Shown here: one piece after another, positions 34,443-45,735 of the stretch
Numbering within the stretch: the stretch's first letter is position 1
How the letters are laid out: the number at the start of each line of letters is the position of its first letter
Assembly (NCBI RefSeq): GCF_000203815.1
Contig: NW_004457736.1
Span: 1,240,001-1,304,000 of the forward strand
Direction of reading: 5' to 3'
Length of the DNA: 64,000 nucleotides
From: Cavenderia fasciculata
Lineage: Eukaryota > Evosea > Eumycetozoa > Acytosteliales > Cavenderiaceae
Made by a program: the position numbers and the translations under genes
The notes under the pieces: generated by a model
The model's database searches: none
What the model was told of the DNA's origin: nothing
What the model saw: the letters and a program-made list of their open reading frames with translations, nothing else

Positions 34443-35702
34443 ATGAAAATCATTGCAACTTTTTTAATATTATTTGTTGCTTGTGTGGTATGTCAGTTAT
34501 TCCTCTTCAAAGAAGAAGATTGAAAAGAGGATAACGGATAACAATTAACCTAACTATTTTCAATCAATATCAATATCAATATATTATGATAATCATTCTT
34601 TTAGTTTTCTCAACCACAAGCTCTTCAATACTTTATTACCACTCAACCTGGAGTCTACAACTATGCAATCCTCAGATTGAGTGATGGTACCACTCTCGAC
34701 AATTCCACATTCACCGCTCCCTACTTTAACCCATGGGGCTATCTATCCACCAATGATACTGACAATGTACTTATTTTGGGTTCTGCTCCTCAAGTAGGTC
34801 TCCAAGTCAAATCATATTCTGTTCAAGTAGGTGCATGATTCAAAAAGGTCAGAAATCAATTTCTAAATATTAATTATCCTTTATCTTTTTGTTTGTGTAC
34901 TTTTTTAGACCAATTCTTTGACAAATGTTTACGATGGACAATCCCAATACAGTTTTAGTTTTAAGATTCAACCAATTGTTTGGGATCCAGTATCTCTAGT
35001 TGCCTCTGTTGCTGGTTTAAGCATGGCCAATGAATATGGTGCACTTGCCATTATTCAATTTGGTTTTGGTCAACAAACTCCAAAGTAAGTTATAAACAAA
35101 GAAATGATTTCGAAATTAATTGGGTAATAATAATAATCTTTTTTTTTTTACTACTACTTTTTTTTAGATCTGCCATTAACTTGGGTGTTCAAGGAGGAAC
35201 TTTTAATACTGCACCAATTGGTGCCTATGATGGATCTAACTATTACTATATCTACTATAATATGGGTGCTACTATCGGACTTGTCAAATACTCGTTCAAG
35301 GATTACACCTTTTCCAAGACTGTACTCAACCAAGAGGGTGGTGATATAGTTGGTAGCCAATCACTCTTTTTCTACAATAACCAAATCTATTTGGCCTCTG
35401 TCTACTCCAAGGTAGGTGTTACCATCTCTACCATCAACTATCAAACCGGAGATATCGCAATCATCTACTCTGACTCGAATATCAAAAAGGGATTCACACA
35501 AACCATCCAAACATTTGTCTTTGACCAAGACACTGGCTCAATTATCATCCTCAACGTCGAAAATGATAACCTCTATGTCGATATCTTTGATGTCACCACT
35601 GAAACTGTCACCTCGTCTATTTTAGACAACACCATTCCACCCAATACCAATACTATTGCAGTATCTACCTATACCATCCCATCTGCTTCTTTTTCAAATT
35701 AA
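34443..35702 (+). CDS. Secreted protein of unknown function
   Basis: Four exons: 34443-34487, 34605-34826, 34909-35084, 35168-35702; donors GTATGT, GTAGGT, GTAAGT; 325 aa. Exon 1 encodes only the signal peptide MKIIATFLILFVACV, an arrangement common in dictyostelid secreted proteins. The mature part is Asn/Thr/Tyr-rich with repeated short beta-like stretches (YAILRLSDGTTL, FYNNQIYLASVYSK, IIILNVENDNLYVDIFDV), which could form a beta-propeller-like or sandwich fold. There is no C-terminal hydrophobic tail, so it is probably secreted rather than membrane-held. No enzyme motif recognised. Confidence 0.8.
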
Positions 35703-36160
35703 ATAAATAAATTTAAATTAAAATGATTTATCATTTATCATTAATTAATATTATCGCGTGGAACTTTAGTAACTTGCAGTGTCATCCCACAGCCCCTGTG
35801 CCTCATCATCATCATCATTCTTTGACATCTCCAATATATCTTTTAAAATTAACTACAACTATTAAAGGCTCCATCTGACCGAACCACATCTCAAGATCAT
35901 TGATGTACCTTCACTGTAACGCAACTTGTTGCAAACAAACAAGTGTGCGGTCTGACACTCACAATTGGTTCATGCTGATTGACAAACAAACTGTAGATGG
36001 AGGATTCATCAAACAAGATAAATCTAAACAATTATATATTGTTATTTAGACGTTATACATTCATTATCATTTTCGCACCTTTCAGTTGGAAAATTAAATG
36101 AATTGAATAGGCTCACTGAGCCTTATTATCAATTTATTATTTAATATTCTCGCTAGTTTG
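35703..36160. other. Intergenic region with a fragment of the 31.6-33.8 kb gene
   Basis: 35803-35851 (CATCATCATCATCATTCTTT onward, ending TTTTAAAATTA) repeats 33621-33672 of the ankyrin-type gene with one or two changes and a shorter CAT run. On the minus strand it would encode LKDILEMSKNDDDD. The rest shows no coding signal. Confidence 0.65.
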
Positions 36161-37624
36161 TTAACTTTTACTTGCTCCACTTCCACTTCCACTTTCATAG
36201 AAACCTTTTACTGCGTTGAAATTAAAATTGGTATTTGTAAATGTATTATTTTGTAAAGTGAAAGAAGATGAGGATGAGGGATCAATCAAGGTGGATTGAT
36301 CAATATTATTATTATCGTTATTATTATTTTCATTATTATTATCGTTTCCATCTTGATCTTCTGGAGGATAAGCGTGTTGAAGAAAAGATACAACATCTAA
36401 ATATCCATTAGATCTAGCGACATTGATGGCAAAGCTTGAACACCCTTCAGTACGATGTTGGTAGAGAAAGGATACGACCGAGATGTGGCCATTCATAGCG
36501 GCGCAGTCCATGGCTCGAGAAGTGCACCCCTCTGTACGATTCTGATGAAGAAAGGATACAACCGAGATGTGGCCATTCATCGCCGCCATGTCCATAGCTT
36601 CAGTTGTGCACCCTTCTCTCCGATTATGGTGTAGCCACGACACGATTGCCAGTCTTCCTTTTTCACTTGACCAGTCCATCGCATCAGTTGTACACCCCTC
36701 GCTTCTATTATTATGTAACCATTGTAATACATCCATTCTACCAAATTCCGCGGCTTTATCCATCGCCCATTTTGTGCACCCTTCACTTCTATTATTATGA
36801 AGGTATGATACTATAGAAAGATGTCCTCCTTCTGCAGCCCTAATAGAATCGGAATATATAAAGAATATATATATATATATTTAAATTAATTTATGGGGAT
36901 GTTAATCATTATTATTATTCTTGAATCTATCTATCTATCTAACTATCTAATGTTTCAATGAATAATTGTGTGATATTTACCAATCCATTGCATCCACAGT
37001 ACAACCTTCAGTTCTATTTTTATGTAACCATTCTATTATTTCTAATCTGCCGTACTTGGCGGCCAATGCCATGGCTTGACTTGTACACCCTTCCGATCTA
37101 TTTACATGTAGCCAATCAACTATGTGCAAGTGGCCTGCACCACTAGCATTGTCAATTGCCTTTGCGGTGAGTTGAACGTCCTCTGGGAACTCTTTAATAA
37201 TGTATTGTATAATATCTAGGTTCCCATTTCGTGCAACTTCGTCTAGCATCCAATCCTTGGGTAGAAAACAGTCACGTGACCATTCGACCAAATGTTTGAG
37301 TGTGTGGAGAGTGGCGTTTCTGTGCAGACAGTATCGATTGATCGATTTGAGTCTGTAGAGATAGTATACACTCTTTGCATCTGGTAGATAGTGCTTGATA
37401 AAGTCCCAAGGCAACGCATACTCTCCGACCATTGCCAACCGCTCTTCTTTCTTGGTGTCTAATGACTCGAGTATCAAGTCTCGTCCCTTTGCATATTTAG
37501 GTACCGCTTCGAATGGTTCAGATGTCTCTCCCAACCTACTAGTCAACCAAGATATATCGTTAAAGATTCGATTTCGAATCACCTTGTTTCTAAATATCTC
37601 TAGAAATATGTTTGTTGTTGTCAT
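36161..37624 (-). CDS. Ankyrin-repeat protein with HxNRxEGCT repeats
   Basis: Two exons, 37624-36981 and 36839-36161, donor GTAAAT, junction MDW/AAEGGHLSIV; 440 aa. The N-terminus (FLEIFRNKVIRNRIFNDI) is the F-box-like head typical of the dictyostelid family. From about residue 135 onward come about eight ankyrin repeats of the form GHL-xIVxWLHxNRxEGCTxxAMDxA. A Asn/Asp-rich and Ser-rich tail follows (about 375-440). Neighbouring repeats share long nucleotide identity, so the array can expand or shrink by unequal exchange. It acts presumably as a protein-binding scaffold. Unlike the copies at 1-9.6 kb the frame is intact. Confidence 0.85.
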
Positions 37625-38202
37625 TTAAGATATCTCTTTTAGAAAATTAAATTAAAACTATTAAATAAGATAATGATGATGATGATGATAATGATGATAA
37701 TAATGATGCGTAGTAATGTAATGAATATATTAAATTATACAAAAAAAAAGAGAGAAGAAGATATGAATAATGCGTTATAGTTCTTGATATAAGTATGAGA
37801 GGTTTGAGAATCGATCGGTATATAGATAGGATAGATAGTGTTTATAAATAAATTGTAGTAGTAAAAGGGGATTTCAGTGCATGGTGTTTGTGTAAAAGAG
37901 AAGAAAGTTAATTTAAATTAGGCTAGCTTCTTTCTCTTTTTTGGTAAAGAAACTTTGCATCATCATTCGGTTGGCTTTCAGTCAGTTGGTCGATTTTTTT
38001 TTTTTTTTTAATTTATTGTCGACGTCCAGCTCTCTCTCCAATTTCATAGTGACTCACCCTTGGTATAGGATCACTTAATCAATTCACTCAGTGATCCAAT
38101 GATTACCTCCTCTTTGATCATCATCATCATCATCATCATCATTTAGTAAAGGTGACAGTGTTTGAAGAAAAAGATATTTTATATTTATTTATTTATTTAT
38201 TA
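37625..38202. other. Intergenic region
   Basis: 578 bp with GAT/ATG triplet runs (37671-37708), a poly-T run at 37998-38010 and a CAT run at 38117-38142. It holds the promoter of the ankyrin gene and the 3' end of the next minus-strand gene. No gene seen. Confidence 0.6.
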
Positions 38203-39898
38203 TTAATCCTTGAACAAATCGATGACCCCAGTTACAAAACATTTGATTGATGATTTTGAATGAGGTTTAAAATACAAGTGTTGGTAATAAATCTGTGATA
38301 ATGGTCCATCAATGATTAAATATTGTAAGGTTGTACTTTCCAACAATGAATCGAAAATCTCTGTTGAAAATCGGTTGTTTGCTATATTTAATACTTTGAT
38401 GGATTTGTTTTGTTTAAATGCCATCACCAACTCGGAACTTGGTTGAAAATAATTCCAACTTATATCTAGAGATTTGATTGTCTTTGTGGTCATTAGTAAT
38501 TTACATAATAATGGAATGTATTCTTGAACCAAAGTACCGTTATTTAATATTAAAGTTGTAATACTTTGATTGAGACAAAGAGTTGAAAAGAATAGAGGTG
38601 AAATGATATTTGGAAGCTTTGACAGTGAAAGAAGTTCAACCTTATTATTTTCCCTCCAAATTGATGCAAATGATGATGCTACTCTTTCCAATGATGCAGA
38701 TTCTAATATAATCTCACCTGATACTAATTTTTTCTCTCTTCCATTTCTTATTAGTGCCATTGGATGAATTCCATGACAACTTTCCAACCAAAGTTGTTTC
38801 AAGTTTGAATGGTTGCTGAGATTAAAACAAAGTTCATTCCAATCTTCTACTGTATCTTTGGTTCTCTGGAGGTTATCATCACCATTACCACCACCAACAC
38901 CACATGATCTACATTTATATTGGATTGGATGACCATCATTTGATAATTCATTTTCCAAATGACATGTGATGATACCAACTTTTAGACTTTGAATATACTT
39001 GAATGAATCACAATTTACAATGTGTTTTAAATATGATAGTTCGACATAATCATATGCAATATTGATATGACGAACTAAAGATAGATGTTGGAATAACGAT
39101 GGGTAATCGAAATGGACATTTCTATCTTTACACAATAGTTTAAAGTTGTTTGGTTTCATATAATCAAGTACTTGATGAAAACTAGTGACAATTGATTGGT
39201 CAAGATTATTCAGGTTGTATATGTTGGTTATTGTTACATTTGGTTGGTCCATCTAAAGATAATGAGAGATTATTAATAACGTCAGCTGGCCACTCTAACC
39301 TCCACCCATTTTCATCCATTTCTATATCCAAATTAACTTGAATGTATGGGAATGCATCAATGACCTGTTTGATTTCTCTAATAGATTTGGTGTCCACTGA
39401 ATTCTTCTTTGCAACAATATCGATTGACCTTAGTTTTGGTAGTAAAAGAGGTAATCTTGTATAATCAAAATCGGTGGTATAGTTTGGTGCATCACGTTCA
39501 TCATAATATTTACTTTTAATCTTCCATTTTAGATAAGATACAGTAGTATCTGATGATGATGATGATGATGATAATGAAAAGTAAGATTCTTTAAACGGAC
39601 CAACTATCTTTATACTTGATGATACTATTTGACGAGACACCTCCATCCACCATTTCGATACTAATGCAATACTACCAAGTTGTTTGAATGTAGAAAACTT
39701 GTTGTTTTGTTTCTTGGGTCTATTGTTGATCATTAGATATGATAGTTGAAGAGATGTTATGTGTTTGAACATTTCTTTATCATCACAATTCGAATTGTAA
39801 TGACGACTTTTGAAATCATGAATCACATAGTCAATGATAATAGATTGAATGTATTTCGATAATGTTGTTGTTGTTGTTGTTGTTGTTTTGTTGATCAT
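38203..39898 (-). pseudogene. F-box-like / leucine-rich-repeat copy D, one frame break
   Basis: Reading from MINKTTTTTTTTLSKYIQSI (39898), the F-box-like head, the LPLLLPKLRSIDIVAKK block and WRLEWPADV are in one frame that ends at 39206. The homology continues in another frame from about 39252 (QPNVTITNIYNLNNLDQ) through HINIAYDYVEL, LKVGIITCHLE, a CRSC pair and leucine-rich units to the stop at 38203. The overlap is 47 bp, so one single-base indel near 39230-39255 explains it; no intron of plausible size fits. Either a recently broken gene or an assembly error. It lies in tandem with the intact copy at 40064-41683. Confidence 0.7.
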
Positions 39899-40063
39899 AT
39901 ATCCTAGGATGAATGATTGATTATATTTGAAGTGAATAATCTAAAGGAATTATTCAAAATGGTCAACGTTTGTTTTTTTTTCAAATAGTTTGTAATCAAA
40001 TAATTATTATTTATTAGAGTGAGGGTATATCCCTATAACTATAAACCAGTTATACTTTATTAA

Positions 40064-41683
40064 TTAATTAATTAATCGGCATTTAATCAATGATTTTGAT
40101 TGACTAAAATATAAATGTTGATTTTGAATTTCTACCAAATCCTCGTTGACTGTTAAATATTGGATAGAGTCACTCTCCAACAATGAATCAAATAATAAAT
40201 TAGATTTAAAATGGTTTCCTCTAATATCCAATATTTTAATCGATTTGTTTTTTTTGAATGCCATTGCCAACTCGACTGTCAATTCCAAATGATTATTGCT
40301 AATTGTTTGATTAGTCAATAATAATTGAGAGAATGATGGAATGTATTCTTCTACCAATGTACCATCTGTCAATATTAACGTTGTAATACTTTGATTGTGA
40401 CAAAGAGTTGAAAAGAAATGTGGTGAAATGGTGTTTGGATGATTTGACAATGCAAGTAGTTCGATGCTGTTGTTGACCTTCCAAATCGATGTAAATGAGG
40501 ATACTGTATTTTCAATTGGAACTGGTTCAACTGCTATTACATCATGTACTGATATTCCAATTCCAAATCCATGTCCTTGTGGATTGCTCAACGATAGCTT
40601 TTTCAATGTTGAATGGGTTGAGAGATTGTAACAAAGTTCATCCCAATCAGATACCGCGTCGACGCCTGTTTGTACCAGTACTGCAAGATGTGTGATGGGT
40701 CCAACTCGCAGAGTCTCAATATTCTTAAATACATTGCAATTGACTATATGTTTTAAATGAGCTACTTGGACAAAATCATATGCAATACTAACATGCTTGA
40801 CAGTCTTGAGATGTTGGAATATTGATTCGAGATCGAAATGTGTAATTGGACACACTAGGTTAAAATAGGTTGGTTTCAAGTCATCAAGCATCCTATGAAA
40901 ACAGTCGACTAGCTGTGCATCCAGACCACCAAGACTATCTCTGTTTGTTACCACTACTATTGGTTGTTTGTGAAATGATATATGATCATTGCCAATGGGC
41001 CATTCTATTTGTTTGGCATGCCAATCAAACTTGATAGCTCGATCCTTTGAATCAATGGTGATCTCCAAATTAACTTGAATGTGTGGAAATAGGTTGATTA
41101 CTTGGACGATTGCTTTAATAGCTTCATTATCCAAACACTCTCCATAGATATTGAGTGTATGTAGGTTTGGTAGTAATCTAGGTAACCTTGTATAATCAAA
41201 CTCGGTATAGGTTGGTAATGGTTTGCCATCATGATATAGCCCTCGACTAAATACCTTCCATTTTAGAGTTGTTACAGCTGATCTATTGGATGATAATGAA
41301 AAGTAAGACTCTTTCAATGGACCAACCAACTCTATACTTTTTGATGTTATTTGAATAACAACTTTCATCCACCATTTTGATACTAACGCAATACACTTTA
41401 GTTGTTTGAATGTAATATATTGATTTTGTTTTTCTAGAGGTTTGTTTACACCCATCATCATCATCATCTCTGATTCTTGATGATATCTAAACTGGAACAA
41501 TCCACAGTCATCATCATCATCATCATCATAATGTCGTTCAAAATCATGACCGTGAATCAACATGTCAATGATCATTGATTGTACGTATTTTGGGAGTTCA
41601 CTACATGTACTATCATCATCGCCATCATCATTTGATATGTTTTCCTTTAGCTGCTGATCTGTTGTTTTTGTTGTTGTTAACAT
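40064..41683 (-). CDS. F-box-like / leucine-rich-repeat protein, copy E
   Basis: 539 aa from the ATG at 41683 (MLTTTKTTDQQ); the frame is open a little further upstream without ATG. The head LPKYVQSMIIDMLIHGHD and ALVSKWWMKVVIQI form the F-box-like part; an Asp run and a Met run lie between them. The middle block ends in the CPITHFD and LRVGPITHLAV segments, where the CPLE motif of other copies is lost. C-terminal leucine-rich units follow (ELLALSNHPNTISPHFF, TLILTDGTL, IKILDIRGNH). One LRR is shorter than in copies A and B around TISNNHLEL. Intact and probably expressed; role in ubiquitination inferred. Confidence 0.75.
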   Translation of the reverse strand: MLTTTKTTDQQLKENISNDDGDDDSTCSELPKYVQSMIIDMLIHGHDFERHYDDDDDDDCGLFQFRYHQESEMMMMMGVNKPLEKQNQYITFKQLKCIALVSKWWMKVVIQITSKSIELVGPLKESYFSLSSNRSAVTTLKWKVFSRGLYHDGKPLPTYTEFDYTRLPRLLPNLHTLNIYGECLDNEAIKAIVQVINLFPHIQVNLEITIDSKDRAIKFDWHAKQIEWPIGNDHISFHKQPIVVVTNRDSLGGLDAQLVDCFHRMLDDLKPTYFNLVCPITHFDLESIFQHLKTVKHVSIAYDFVQVAHLKHIVNCNVFKNIETLRVGPITHLAVLVQTGVDAVSDWDELCYNLSTHSTLKKLSLSNPQGHGFGIGISVHDVIAVEPVPIENTVSSFTSIWKVNNSIELLALSNHPNTISPHFFSTLCHNQSITTLILTDGTLVEEYIPSFSQLLLTNQTISNNHLELTVELAMAFKKNKSIKILDIRGNHFKSNLLFDSLLESDSIQYLTVNEDLVEIQNQHLYFSQSKSLIKCRLIN

Positions 41684-41968
41684 ATTAGTTGTCAAACATT
41701 CACTTCAAGTATACTATAGTTAGTTTGTACTATTAATATTTAATAGAACAACAATTAGAAGTACGTATGTCTTTTTGGCCTGGGAGGTTTGAACTTTGAA
41801 CATCAAGACAATTTTTATAAAAAGAATAAAGATCATGATTTGACCACTTGTGATCTTTACAAACAAAGACACTCTCGTCAACATATAAATCAAAGATGTG
41901 TCAAATACGATAACAGATGATAAGAATCATCTTCAACTTGAACTTTTATACAAACAGATAAAGAATAA

Positions 41969-42029
41969 GTAAGTGATAGACAGAAAGATAGATAGAATTA
42001 ATTTATATTAATATATGTATTTATTTTAG
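41969..42029 (+). other. Probable 5' UTR intron, in a 336-bp promoter region
   Basis: GTAAGT at 41969-41974 and TATTTTAG ending at 42029 bound 61 nt just before the start codon at 42032. Size and borders match the coding introns of the window. The rest of 41696-42031 shows no coding potential and is the divergent promoter of copy E and the F-box/FNIP-like gene. Confidence 0.5.
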
Positions 42030-42031
42030 TC

Positions 42032-44233
42032 ATGTCAGATAATAATACTAGTAGTACGATTACAAGTATTGGTAATACAAAGAGTTATTTAAATTCATTA
42101 CCAAATATAATACTATTGATTATAATCGATCATTTGGATGATGATTTGGATTTCATTTGTTTGATGTTGACATCAAAGAGAATGCACGATGACGTGTTGA
42201 AAAAGAGAGAGTTGGTGCATCGATTCAAGAATACTCAATATATGATGAGAGGAGGTGGTGCATCGGTATATTATCATCCTACAACTCATCTATTAGCGTC
42301 TAGTGATGGAGACATTGCATTCAAACTAGAGAGGTCTTTTAAATCAATCTATCTCAACTCGACTGTTCAAGATCAACTCGTATTGGATAGTGGTACAGAA
42401 ACAGTAGATGAAATTACAAAGAGAATAGAATTGTATAAAAATATCAACAACATCAACAATAACAAGAGAAATGTAGATGTAGATAGAGATGAACAACAAC
42501 AACATGCAATGTCTCTAACATCGGTACTCATTAAAACGGGTATACCAGTCCCGAGATACAACGACTTGGCATTAAAGAATGTTGTAGAGTTATCAATCCA
42601 TCTTTCAATGCCACCGGTTGATTGGTTTAGTAGTAGTAGTAGTAGTGATGGTACACCATCAAATGTATTTGAACAGTTACAAACGTTGCATTTACAATAC
42701 CAAGGTAGAAAGATTGAAAAGTTGCCAGATACACTTACCAACCTCACTTTGAAACATGCCAAGTGTTTGGGTGAAGGTGTGCTGTTACCTCGGTCACTAA
42801 AGTCACTCAATATATCAAACGACCCATTCGATGGAGATAAACATGGGTTGGGAGAATGCGTAGAGTTGACTAGGTTGACTTTACCATCGGGTCTGGTGAA
42901 ACCGCTGGACAACCAGTCACTCCCACCCAACCTCACTTATCTCTACATTGAATTGGAGCATGTCCCACACGTTCATTTCGCGCTCCCTGCAAGTTTGAAA
43001 GAGTTGACAGTGTCTGTTACATTTACCAACAACTATTTGTTGCCGATTGCCAGTCTGCCGAGTTTGGAGACACTCATGATAGACTGTGACTTTCCAACAA
43101 CCGATTTATTCGGACGTGCAGATCACAAGACTGAAACAACTAAAGCTTTGGCTATTGGATTACCTCTGCCTGACGCACTGCCAGTATCGCCATTCCCAGC
43201 GTCGCTCAAGTCACTGCGTTTGATGCGGGATATCCACTCGCCGCCAACCGACCCATTATTCTATCCAGCCGGCCTGCTTAAACTCGACACTAACCAAGCC
43301 AACGTGCGTGCTCTGTCACGTCTGCCACCAACTCTGCAAGAAGCTGTGATCAACATATGTGACGGTCCATTCCCAATTGGATTCCTCCCCTCTTCTTCCT
43401 CTCGGTCACTCACCAAACTCGAATTATCCTACGAACTACGGTCTACAAATGCCGTCATCACACCTGGATCCATTCCCAACACCGTCCAAGACATCTCATT
43501 ACACCAGTACACCGGTCCACTCACACCCGAGTATCTGCCATCCCAACTCGTTCATCTCGACTTGAACCACTATCCACATGCATTTGGTACATCTTTAGCT
43601 GACTTCAAACACCTCGAATCATTGACAGTATACTCTATCAAGTCATCGGACCATCTACCAACTGCATTCCCAGCGTCCATTAAATCCATCACCTATAATG
43701 TATTTTTCCCATTAGTCAATCTTTTACTACCAGTGTCACTCGAGTATCTATGGATACGAATCTATCCAGTTCACTCTGAGTATCATGTATACTCTCCATT
43801 TGAACAAATCAATATTATCCATCACGGCGACGACCCCAACCCCAACATGATGGTACCAAGTAATCTACGAGTATTGGAATGTGACCTAACATCACCAACC
43901 AAACCTCTATATATACTAAGAATCGATCAAGTTATCAATCATAGTTGTATCGAACAACTCGTCATACCAACCATCATCACAGCCCGTCGATTCACCTTTA
44001 TGATTCGTCGTCTTGAAAATGGTGCCTTTTTCCTCTTGGAAAAACATACCCTATTTGGTGGTATCATTCAACAACAACAACAAATTGATCATAATCATGA
44101 TGATGGAACAGTTAAATACAAACCATTATATCTTCACTTTAGTAATCATAAAGGTGTATTAATTCCATCTCTATCCAATTCACTCATCCCAAGTATCAAT
44201 CCTGAAAAATACCAATTAAAAAAGATTATCTAA
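42032..44233 (+). CDS. F-box protein with FNIP/LRR-like repeats
   Basis: Single coding exon, 733 aa. An F-box lies at about residues 20-60 (LNSLPNIILLIIIDHLD, then FICLMLTSKRMHDDVL). After a charged region, many repeats carry the pattern LPxSLKSLxI or LPxxLxxLxL (LPRSLKSLNISND, LPPNLTYLYIEL, FPASLKSLRLM, LPSQLVHLDLN), the style of dictyostelid FNIP-type leucine-rich repeats. Gln and Ser runs are few. The middle of the exon (about 42900-43560) is clearly richer in GC than its ends. It is likely a substrate-recognition subunit of an SCF ligase by analogy. Not closely related to the copies A-E. Confidence 0.8.
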   Translation: MSDNNTSSTITSIGNTKSYLNSLPNIILLIIIDHLDDDLDFICLMLTSKRMHDDVLKKRELVHRFKNTQYMMRGGGASVYYHPTTHLLASSDGDIAFKLERSFKSIYLNSTVQDQLVLDSGTETVDEITKRIELYKNINNINNNKRNVDVDRDEQQQHAMSLTSVLIKTGIPVPRYNDLALKNVVELSIHLSMPPVDWFSSSSSSDGTPSNVFEQLQTLHLQYQGRKIEKLPDTLTNLTLKHAKCLGEGVLLPRSLKSLNISNDPFDGDKHGLGECVELTRLTLPSGLVKPLDNQSLPPNLTYLYIELEHVPHVHFALPASLKELTVSVTFTNNYLLPIASLPSLETLMIDCDFPTTDLFGRADHKTETTKALAIGLPLPDALPVSPFPASLKSLRLMRDIHSPPTDPLFYPAGLLKLDTNQANVRALSRLPPTLQEAVINICDGPFPIGFLPSSSSRSLTKLELSYELRSTNAVITPGSIPNTVQDISLHQYTGPLTPEYLPSQLVHLDLNHYPHAFGTSLADFKHLESLTVYSIKSSDHLPTAFPASIKSITYNVFFPLVNLLLPVSLEYLWIRIYPVHSEYHVYSPFEQINIIHHGDDPNPNMMVPSNLRVLECDLTSPTKPLYILRIDQVINHSCIEQLVIPTIITARRFTFMIRRLENGAFFLLEKHTLFGGIIQQQQQIDHNHDDGTVKYKPLYLHFSNHKGVLIPSLSNSLIPSINPEKYQLKKII

Positions 44234-44463
44234 CCATATAATAACAACCAACAACCAACAACCCTAATACCAACAAAATAATAAGAAATAAATAATATAT
44301 TATAATATAATATAAATCAAATCATGATATCATTCAAAGTTCAAACCATGGGTCATCATTACCTCATCATCTTTTTTTTTTAGTGTGTCATATACTCCTA
44401 TTTTCAAACTATTTTAGTTCATTCTTTAAAGTTCAGCTTGTATTTCAATTAATTATTTCAATA

Positions 44464-45530
44464 ATGGATAGTGATAGTGATACTAATAGTAGTAGTAATA
44501 ACAGTATAGACACATTCTCAATGACATCTGTTGATACTACTTCTTCCTCAAACTCTGATACATCATCTTCACCAGTATCTTCATCCTCTTCTACCACATC
44601 GTCGACTAAACAACAAGATATTGAAGAGTCGTCGTATATTGAAAGAGGAGGTGTCTATCAATGTTCAAGATGTCACTTTCAACTCTTTCGTAGTGATGCT
44701 AGAACAGAACCACCAATCAAAGGTACTACAAACCTCTACTTTATGCGATACATCAAAGAATCTTGTAAATTTGAATCAGAATATGCATTTGGTACAATGA
44801 GTGTTATCATTACTTGTTCTGGTGTATGTATATATTAAATATATTAAATATATTAGAGTATGGTGTATTAACTCTTTTGTTTACACAGTGTATGAATAAA
44901 ATTGGTGAAGTGTGTACACGTAATGGTGATACGATAGTATTCCAAGCAAAGAATGAATTGATTGTAAAGAGAACATCGTTGGATGAAACAGACTATCAAG
45001 ATACCAAAGTATACACATTGAGTGAAAAGATTGAAGAGGAGACAAAGAATCGATTTGACCTATTCTTTGATAAACTTGGAGAGTTGGCTGAAAAGGATAA
45101 ACAATCACGTCAAAATCAACAACAACAACAATTAGAGGACGAGGATGATCGATTCATTTCTACATCTACTACCTCTACTACTAGTACAACTAGTACGACG
45201 AGTACTACCTCAACAACAACAACCAAACCAAGTAATTTTAGTCATATGTCAAGTAGTGGAGGTGTTAAATCAAAATCATCTTCATCTTCATCATCATCAT
45301 CTCAACAAACTCAGAAAAAGAGATTATCTACACAATCAGCAAACAAAGAGAGACAACAAAAATACAAAGAATTGGAACAAGAAAGACAAAAACAAATGCA
45401 ACCAGTTTCACAATTCTCATCGATTATAAATAATGTACATAATGGAATGCAAAATGAAACAACTCATAAATTTATAATGGTATCTGCACTCGCTATTGGT
45501 TATATCACTTCATTATTGGTTTCAAAATAA
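44464..45530 (+). CDS. Yippee/Mis18-like zinc protein with C-terminal membrane anchor
   Basis: Two exons, 44464-44823 and 44889-45530, donor GTATGT, acceptor ACACAG; 333 aa. ATG 44464 (MDSDSDTNSSSN) is preferred over an upstream frame start because the region before it is AT-rich leader. A Ser-rich head is followed by YQCSRCHFQLFRSD and, about 47 residues later, ITCSGCMNKIGEVC; the two CxxC pairs with this spacing resemble Yippee, Mis18 and related zinc folds. The second CxxC is assembled across the splice junction. The remainder is charged, with Thr/Ser and Gln runs, a coiled stretch (KERQQKYKELEQERQKQ) and a hydrophobic end FIMVSALAIGYITSLLV, which suggests a tail anchor. Function unknown; family call is by motif spacing. 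Confidence 0.6.
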
Positions 45531-45735
45531 TCAAAATAATAAGAACCAAACAAACAAATCATCATCACTTCACACCTTTCACAATAGCATTTGCTTTTGT
45601 TCTCCTCTCCCCTCCCTCCTCTTCTCTCCTTCTTGTACACATATCAATCAATCAAACCAACAAAATTATATATATATAAATCCACAAATAATAATAATTT
45701 ATTTATTATTTATTAATTTATTCCAAATCCTTTTT

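Noticed and set aside
39206-39300. A tiny intron to join the two halves of the 38.2-39.9 kb gene
   Set aside because: The only GT-AG pair that would fit leaves about 28 nt, far below the intron sizes in this window; a frame break is more likely.
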